Below, piece after piece: positions 58,930 through 64,000 of a DNA stretch of 64,000 nt (position 1 is the stretch's first letter; every line of letters begins with the position of its first letter). The notes beneath the pieces were generated by a model, which saw only the letters and a list, made by a program, of their open reading frames with translations, was not told where the DNA came from and did not search any database. The stretch is from contig SIJG01000010.1 in assembly GCA_023374025.1 (NCBI GenBank), positions 1,649,660 through 1,713,659 of the forward strand. The letters are read 5' to 3'. Source of the stretch: Heterodera schachtii (Eukaryota > Nematoda > Chromadorea > Rhabditida > Heteroderidae). The translations under genes and the position numbers were made by a program.

Positions 58930-60560
58930 TTGTCAGATTCTCTGAGACCAAACTCGGAGCTTGGATGATGGCACCTCCTTGGCTAGGGCGGGTTTGTGTC
59001 AGACTCATTTCTGGCTGGAACAGGAGCGCATTCTCCCCTCTGCTCCCCCCCCCCCCTTCATATTCTTCCCTGCTCATTTTGTGCCCCCCCCCCCGCTCTC
59101 ATATTCCTCATATTCTCCCCTTATCATATTCCCTCTCCCCCTCCCCCCTCATATTCTCCCCTATCATATTCTCCCCTCTGCTCCCCCGCTCCCCCTCTCA
59201 TATTCTCCCACCATTAAATGAAAAATATTTGGCACCATTTATTGTTTCGTTTCGCTGGCTTGTTGCATTTTAAAAATATTGCATACATTTGTTTTTTTCT
59301 TTACTTAATTTTATTTTCCATTTCTGTTGTTCATAATGGACACTGCCAATTCGCTTTCAGCCAATTTTCATCCCGCTTCTCGATTTTGTCAGATTCTGAG
59401 ATCGGAGCTTGGATGCTGGCACCGCCGTGGCTTGGGCGGACCCGTGTAGAACTAAAAAGCTGGCTTGAAAAGACCGTTTCAACAACGATGTGAACGATGA
59501 AGCGTACGCAGACAACAACCTCATGTATCGCCAAGCACATGTACGTAGGATAGTGTGCGGAATTGTAGTGGATGCAATTCTGGTGGACACAGGTGAGCTC
59601 AGAAGTTTCCCCAGCATAAGATCTGAGTTTTACATACTCACAGGCTGCACCACTGGAATAATGGGAGGCAAATTGTTCAATGCTAATGAAAAATGAATAG
59701 AGACAATGTAAAACATTTTAAAGGCCTTTACAAAGGCACAAAGGCGTCCAAAGGACAGGTTTTTTAGATTAGTGACAATTATTTACAAACAAAAACCTAG
59801 ATTGTCCGGCTTTAACTTACAAATTGGTGATTTTGAGGACAATGGGTTTAGGTGCGCGGTGCTCATTGAAGACCAAGACGCCTTGACGTAGGTGTACGGC
59901 AGAGAATTAATAAGTTTTATCCTTAATAAATGTGTTTAGATTAGGCATGGACGATTTCATCAAATACAAATGCCGCTTTGACTTCGAACGCAAGCAAATG
60001 TCCGTCAAACAAAATGGCGAATATATTTATCAAGGGGCGAGGAGGTGCCCTATTTCGGCAATTTCTTAGCGCCTGAATTTCCTGCAAAAATTTTTGGTTT
60101 TGCGGAGCCAGCTCCCACCTTTTGGTGTCATTTAAATATGGGTTTTCATCCCCCTTCTCGATTTTGTCAGATTCGGAGACCGGAGCTTGGATGCTGGCAC
60201 CGCCATGGCTAGGGCGGGTTCGTGTCAGACTCATTTCTGGCTTGAACAGTAGCGCATTCTCCCCTCGGCTCCTCCCCCCCCTCATATTCTTCCCTGCTCA
60301 TTTTGTGCCGCCCCCCTTTCATATTCTCCCCTCTGCTCCCCCATTAAATGATAAAAATATTTGGCACCATTTATTGTCGTTTGGCTGGCTTATTGTATTT
60401 TATTTAAAAATATTCCATACATTTGTTTTTTTCTTTACTTAATTTTGTTTTCCATTTCTGTTGTTCATAATGGACACTGCCAATTAGCTTTCAGCCAATA
60501 ATATGATCAACAGTTGAAAAGCATTGGGGAGCAAAACAACATTGTAAGCTTGGTAAAAAT
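58930..60560 (+). repeat. Tandem-like duplicated block with further coiled-coil gene fragments
   Basis: A block containing GGAGCTTGGATG(A/C)TGGCACC and CATTTCTGGCT recurs near 58950, 59400 and 60180. Copies of the coiled-coil gene's exon 1 follow: 59336-59365 (ATGGACACTGCCAATTCG) and 60468-60555 (ATGGACACTGCCAATTAG, then CAACAGTTGAAAAGCATTGG). The second copy has an in-frame TAG at codon 6. Part of intron 9 (GGGGCGAGGAGGTG...TTAGCGCCTGAATTT) reappears at 60035-60090. The CCCCTC/CATATTCTCC tracts at 59035-59215 and 60255-60345 are low-complexity expansions of the same block. Confidence 0.75.
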
Positions 60561-60599
60561 TAATTTTTCTTAGTAAAAAAGGTTTAGAAACCCGATAGG

Positions 60600-61680
60600 A
60601 ATCGAATTCTGGCAAAAACTAAATAGGCATTTGCCCTTGTCGCCCCCGAAAAAATACTAAGGGTGTGCGCCTTTTAGTGATCTGGAGCATTGGTTCAAAT
60701 AGATATCAGATTCGTGGTTTTCGACCCCCCGAATTAAAAAAAAGTAAAAATTAGGGATCGCAATTCTTTATAATTGCCCGTAAACCCATTTTTTATGCCA
60801 AAAAATAAAATAATCGACGAAATGTTCGTTTTTTACTGGACTTGAAATTGTCACGAAAAGACAATTCATTTTCCTTTCAAATTTTTATAACACAAATCAC
60901 ATGTATTTGGGGAGTTGGAAGGAATTGAGGTGTACGAGATTTGGTGAGCTTTGAGATAATTTTCCCCAACCTCTCCCTGCATTTTTTGTCCATTTTCAAT
61001 TGTTCCTTCCCCGGTCCGTTTCCATTTTTCCATTCATTCATTCAATTCATTGATTCTCTTCTCTTCCCTCATTCATTCATTCATTTCATTCCTAGGGGCT
61101 AACTAACCAAAAGCGCCACCACAAACAATTCCATTGTCTATGCCATCTCTCTACTGCCATCTCAATTTACCAAACTATTTCCCCATGTGTTCTTCATCGT
61201 CTCCCTCGCCAAACACACACTATTTCTCCATTCCCTCTTTCCGTCTCGCTTCTCTTCATTTTGCCCTTCTTTTTTCAAATATTTTTCCTCTCATTCAAAT
61301 TCTTCTTCCCTTCCCTTCCCCTCATTGGTTTTGACGACAAAGAGGAAGAGAAAAATTGGGTGAAGAAGGAAGGGAAGGAGCACAGCAACAGAAGAATGAA
61401 TATCCATCCCCCCACAATCATTCACGGTGGACGCGGACGCGTCTTTTTCTGCTGCCGGCACATCGCTCGGCTAGCCGCCGCTGGGGCGGTCAACTTCTTC
61501 CCATCCCTCCCAACCCATCACTCTGATGCTTTTCTTCTTTTCGGCTTGCCTTTATTTCTCTGCCCTCCGCTATTTCTCTCGCATTCTTCCCAATTTATCT
61601 GATGCTTTTCCTCCTGCTTTTCCTCTTAGCTTGCCTTATCTCTCCCCTCCGCTGCATTTTTTTTCGCTTTTTCTCTCCCA
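60600..61680. other. Gene-poor region with intron-2-like fragment and CATT repeats
   Basis: About 60860-60895 (TTCCTTTCAAATTTTTATAACACAAAT) matches the intron 1-exon 2 boundary of the coiled-coil gene at 41780-41805, but the acceptor AG is lost (TTTTTAT instead of TTTTTAG). (CATT)n tracts lie at about 61035-61090. A short charged frame near 61327-61430 (FDDKEEEKNWVKKEGKEHS) has no recognised family. Confidence 0.45.
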
Positions 61681-61687
61681 TTTTTCA

Positions 61688-61860
61688 GCTGCTCTCTTTT
61701 GGTGGCAGCGGCGGTGGTATGGGTATGCAGCAGCGGAGGCGCTCGTTAAAATGTGCCGATGTTGGCGGTGGTGTCGGCGGGGTAGTCCGTGTCCGCCCGT
61801 CCCCTGCTGCTGCCCCTTCCGTCGTTTGTGCAATTTTGTTGGATGCGGAGGAGGACACCC
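61688..61860 (+). CDS. Possible exon of an unidentified + strand gene
   Basis: Behind an acceptor-like TTTTTCAG, a frame reads LLSFGGSGGGMGMQQRRRSL, then KCADVGGGVGGVVRVRPSP and ILLDAEED, before running into a poly-C tract. It is Gly-rich and GC-rich compared with its surroundings. No partner exon or family is recognised; it could be a 5' exon of a gene beyond the window. Confidence 0.2.
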
Positions 61861-62525
61861 CCCCCCCCCCCCTCTCCTGTCCTGCCTCCACCAAAAAGGG
61901 AGAGGGAATGGACTGATGATGTGGTGAGGGGCGGGGGGGGGGCACGGATATGAGAGAGAAACCGACGGCGAAATGGCTGTGAAAGTGTGTACAACAACCG
62001 CAGCAGCAGCACACACAACACAATGCGTACTGGCTGGTGGTGATGGTGGTGGGGAAGCAGCAATAGCAGCAGCAGCGAGATAAAAACAGCCAATTTGTGG
62101 CATCTCACCGCCTCTCCCTCCCCCCCCCCCCCGGCTCTTGCCCCCACCACTCAAACATTCCGCCACTAATTTCCAAGTGGGGGCGGGGGAAGGCCATCAC
62201 AGCAAGAAAAATTGTGTCGAGGGTGGGGCTTGGGGTGCGGGGGAGGGAGGGCGGGTGCACAAAGGGAGGGCGAGCAGGAGGAGGAGGAGAAGCGGAGGGC
62301 ATTGACCCCTGCTTTGTTACATAGACAGGGGGGAGAAGAATGTGTGTGCCGTGCCGACCTCTAATGCTGCTGCTGCTGCTGCTTGGGGGCCTTGATAATG
62401 CACACCACCACCACATATGTATGTGTGTGCCATTCCGCTGCCTCACAATGCCATTCTCCCCCTCCCCCCCCCCCCCCGCCCCATTTCCCTTATCCGTCGA
62501 ATTTGTCCCCCCCCCCCCATTTATT
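61855..62525. repeat. C-rich/G-rich low-complexity region
   Basis: Poly-C runs of 10-15 bases at about 61859, 62119, 62467 and 62508, with G-rich tracts between (62175-62290) and a CTG run at 62365. Open frames here are compositional. No gene is supported. Confidence 0.7.
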
Positions 62526-62996
62526 GTGTTGTTGTACCAACTAATGTGTACGTTCGACGACCCGTCTCATTATTAGTAAGTAAAACAAAATGCATGGGAA
62601 AATGATGAGCAATATATGCATAAGGAAATGGTGTGATGTGTGTGCGCATCGGTGCGGATGCGTTCTGCTGCTTCCGCAGTTGACAGAGTGGGCGGGCCGT
62701 GCGTTTCCTGTGGAATTTCACAAATGGCAATTATCGGAATTCGGCGCCTCCCCTATTTTTTTTTTTGCTGTGCCCCAACCTCTTTTAATTTAATGTTGGA
62801 CTAACTTTGCGCGCGAAAATTTGTTTTATTCAAATGGCAATTTTGGCGTCTCAAACTTTTTGTTAATAATGCGCTATCTAATTAATACAATTACGCATTT
62901 GTTGGACGTAATTTCCGACGATTTTTTTTGGTTGCCATTTATGATTTTTTGAAGATTTCCGATTTAATTTTGCGTTTTCTGTTCTTCCCAATTATT

Positions 62997-63937
62997 GGAA
63001 AATATGAATCTGAGCTCCCAAACTCAAAAACACCCAAAACCACTTTTATAGGTTTTCTTATGCGCTGAAAACGATAAAACAATCAAAAATTTTGACGCGC
63101 TTCAACTTTAAACCAGTTTTTGAACTGGTTTAAAACTCGAAAAATTGAGGAAAAAGGAGGCCTCCTGACCTTTTAAAAGGGTCAAACCCAGGCAAATTTG
63201 GTATCATTCGACAGCTCTTGACGAGCTTAGTCTAAAATTCAGGGAATGAAGTTAAACGGACGCCATCTGACAATGATATGTTTTTGAACTTTTTGAACCG
63301 GTTCAAAATCAATTAATTTGGCGCAACTACAAATTAAAAAAAAATTTGTTTTTTGCTTATTGCGCTAAAAAACCGCCGCACACTCGACTACGGCGGCCAG
63401 TAGGTGGGGCGAGACTACGGGCTACGGAAGAAGTCCGCGCGTGATCCGCAGGCGGTTGACTGATTGGCGGGGGCCCTTCGGGCCCCCGCAGTCAACCGCC
63501 TGTGGCGCTCGTCAGACGTCTTTCTCCGCCCTCCGTCTCGCCCCACTACTTGCTCCGTCTTCGCATGCTCCCTTTTGCGAAAGTTAGCTTGTCAAATTAT
63601 TTTTATTCATCCTTTATTCTTTTGTGCTGAAGTGTCACTTTTCACTGGGACAGTTTTCCAAGTGCTCGGATGGCGTCAGTTTGGCTTTATTCTAGGGTTT
63701 TTAAAGTTAACTCGTCAAGAGCTGTCGAATGATACCAAATTTGCCTGGGTTTGACCCTTTTAAAAGGTCAGGAGGCCTCCTTTTTCCTCAATTTTTCGAG
63801 TTTTAAACCGGTTCAAAAACTGGTTTAAAGTTGAAGCGCGTCAAAAATTTTAATTGTTTTATCGTTTTCAGCGCATAAGAAAACCTATAAAAGTGGTTTT
63901 GGGTGTTTTTGAGTTTGGGAGCTCAGATTCATATTTA
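62997..63937. mobile_element. 941-bp long-inverted-repeat foldback element
   Basis: The arms (about 62999-63250 and 63695-63936) are near-perfect inverted copies; landmarks are AATATGAATCTGAGCTCCCA, TTATGCGCTGAAAACGATAA, GGAGGCCTCCTGACC and GGTATCATTCGACAGCTC. They are flanked by a 10-bp direct repeat, CCCAATTATT (62987-62996 and 63938-63947). The centre is GC-rich and itself palindromic (GGGGGCCCTTCGGGCCCCC, about 63470-63488, within GCGGTTGACTG...CAGTCAACCGC). Very long inverted repeats with a 9-10-bp duplication suggest a Mutator-like non-autonomous element. An eroded relative lies at 16125-16318. Confidence 0.88.
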
Positions 63938-64000
63938 CCCAATTATTTACCCCTTTCCTTCATTTCCATTTCATTCATATGCTTCCTTTTGTTCTTTCTT

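Noticed and set aside
59490..59696. 68-aa frame near the coiled-coil gene fragments
   Set aside because: Starts at a chance ATG in duplicated non-coding sequence, with no family match or splice sites.
61134..62730. Long Pro/Leu/Ser-rich frames as genes
   Set aside because: C-rich and CT-rich low-complexity sequence is open in several frames at once; only one short segment near 61688 was kept, at low confidence.

Overview
This is eukaryotic DNA: AT-rich, with short multi-exon genes on both strands, GT-AG introns plus an unusual number of GC-AG introns, and splice acceptors directly upstream of several start codons as expected for spliced-leader trans-splicing. The gene set (gex-3/NCKAP1, eIF1A, UBXN6, PPIG-type cyclophilin), the GC-AG introns and a small expanded F-box-like family point to a nematode. 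I infer a plant-parasitic cyst nematode (Heteroderidae), but the species cannot be fixed from sequence alone.

Layout. 1-10148: satellite array of about 27 units of 373-375 bp, running off the left edge. 10149-13900: gene-poor DNA with a frameshifted F-box-like pseudogene and a 471-bp inverted-repeat element. 14018-15580 (-): five-exon Lys/Ser-rich repeat protein whose internal exons were amplified together with an intron. 16814-18060 (-): probable NOPCHAP1-like factor. 18729-22237 (-): UBXN6-type PUB/UBX adaptor of p97. 22677-24088 (-): translation factor eIF1A. 24822-28003: two full-length F-box-like paralogues, head to head. 28659-29156 (-): repeat-rich acidic/basic protein. 30657-34658 (+): 3' part of a cadherin with a TM segment and a frameshifted first exon, which is duplicated just downstream. 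36193-40963 (+): PPIG-like cyclophilin with a long RS tail. 41387-47113 (+): coiled-coil protein with a disordered tail. 47928-56723 (-): gex-3/NCKAP1, with a hAT-like element inserted right upstream of its ATG. 57670-64000: gene-poor, with small TIR elements, scrambled fragments of the coiled-coil gene, C-rich low-complexity DNA and a 941-bp foldback element.

The housekeeping genes do not form one pathway: p97 adaptor, translation initiation, snoRNP assembly, splicing-linked prolyl isomerase, WAVE complex. The strongest themes are structural: exon amplification, scrambled duplications, frequent GC-AG introns, and many small non-autonomous DNA transposons with intact target-site duplications. 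Exon boundaries were worked out by hand from reading frame, intron phase and recalled family similarity; no transcript data or database search was used.
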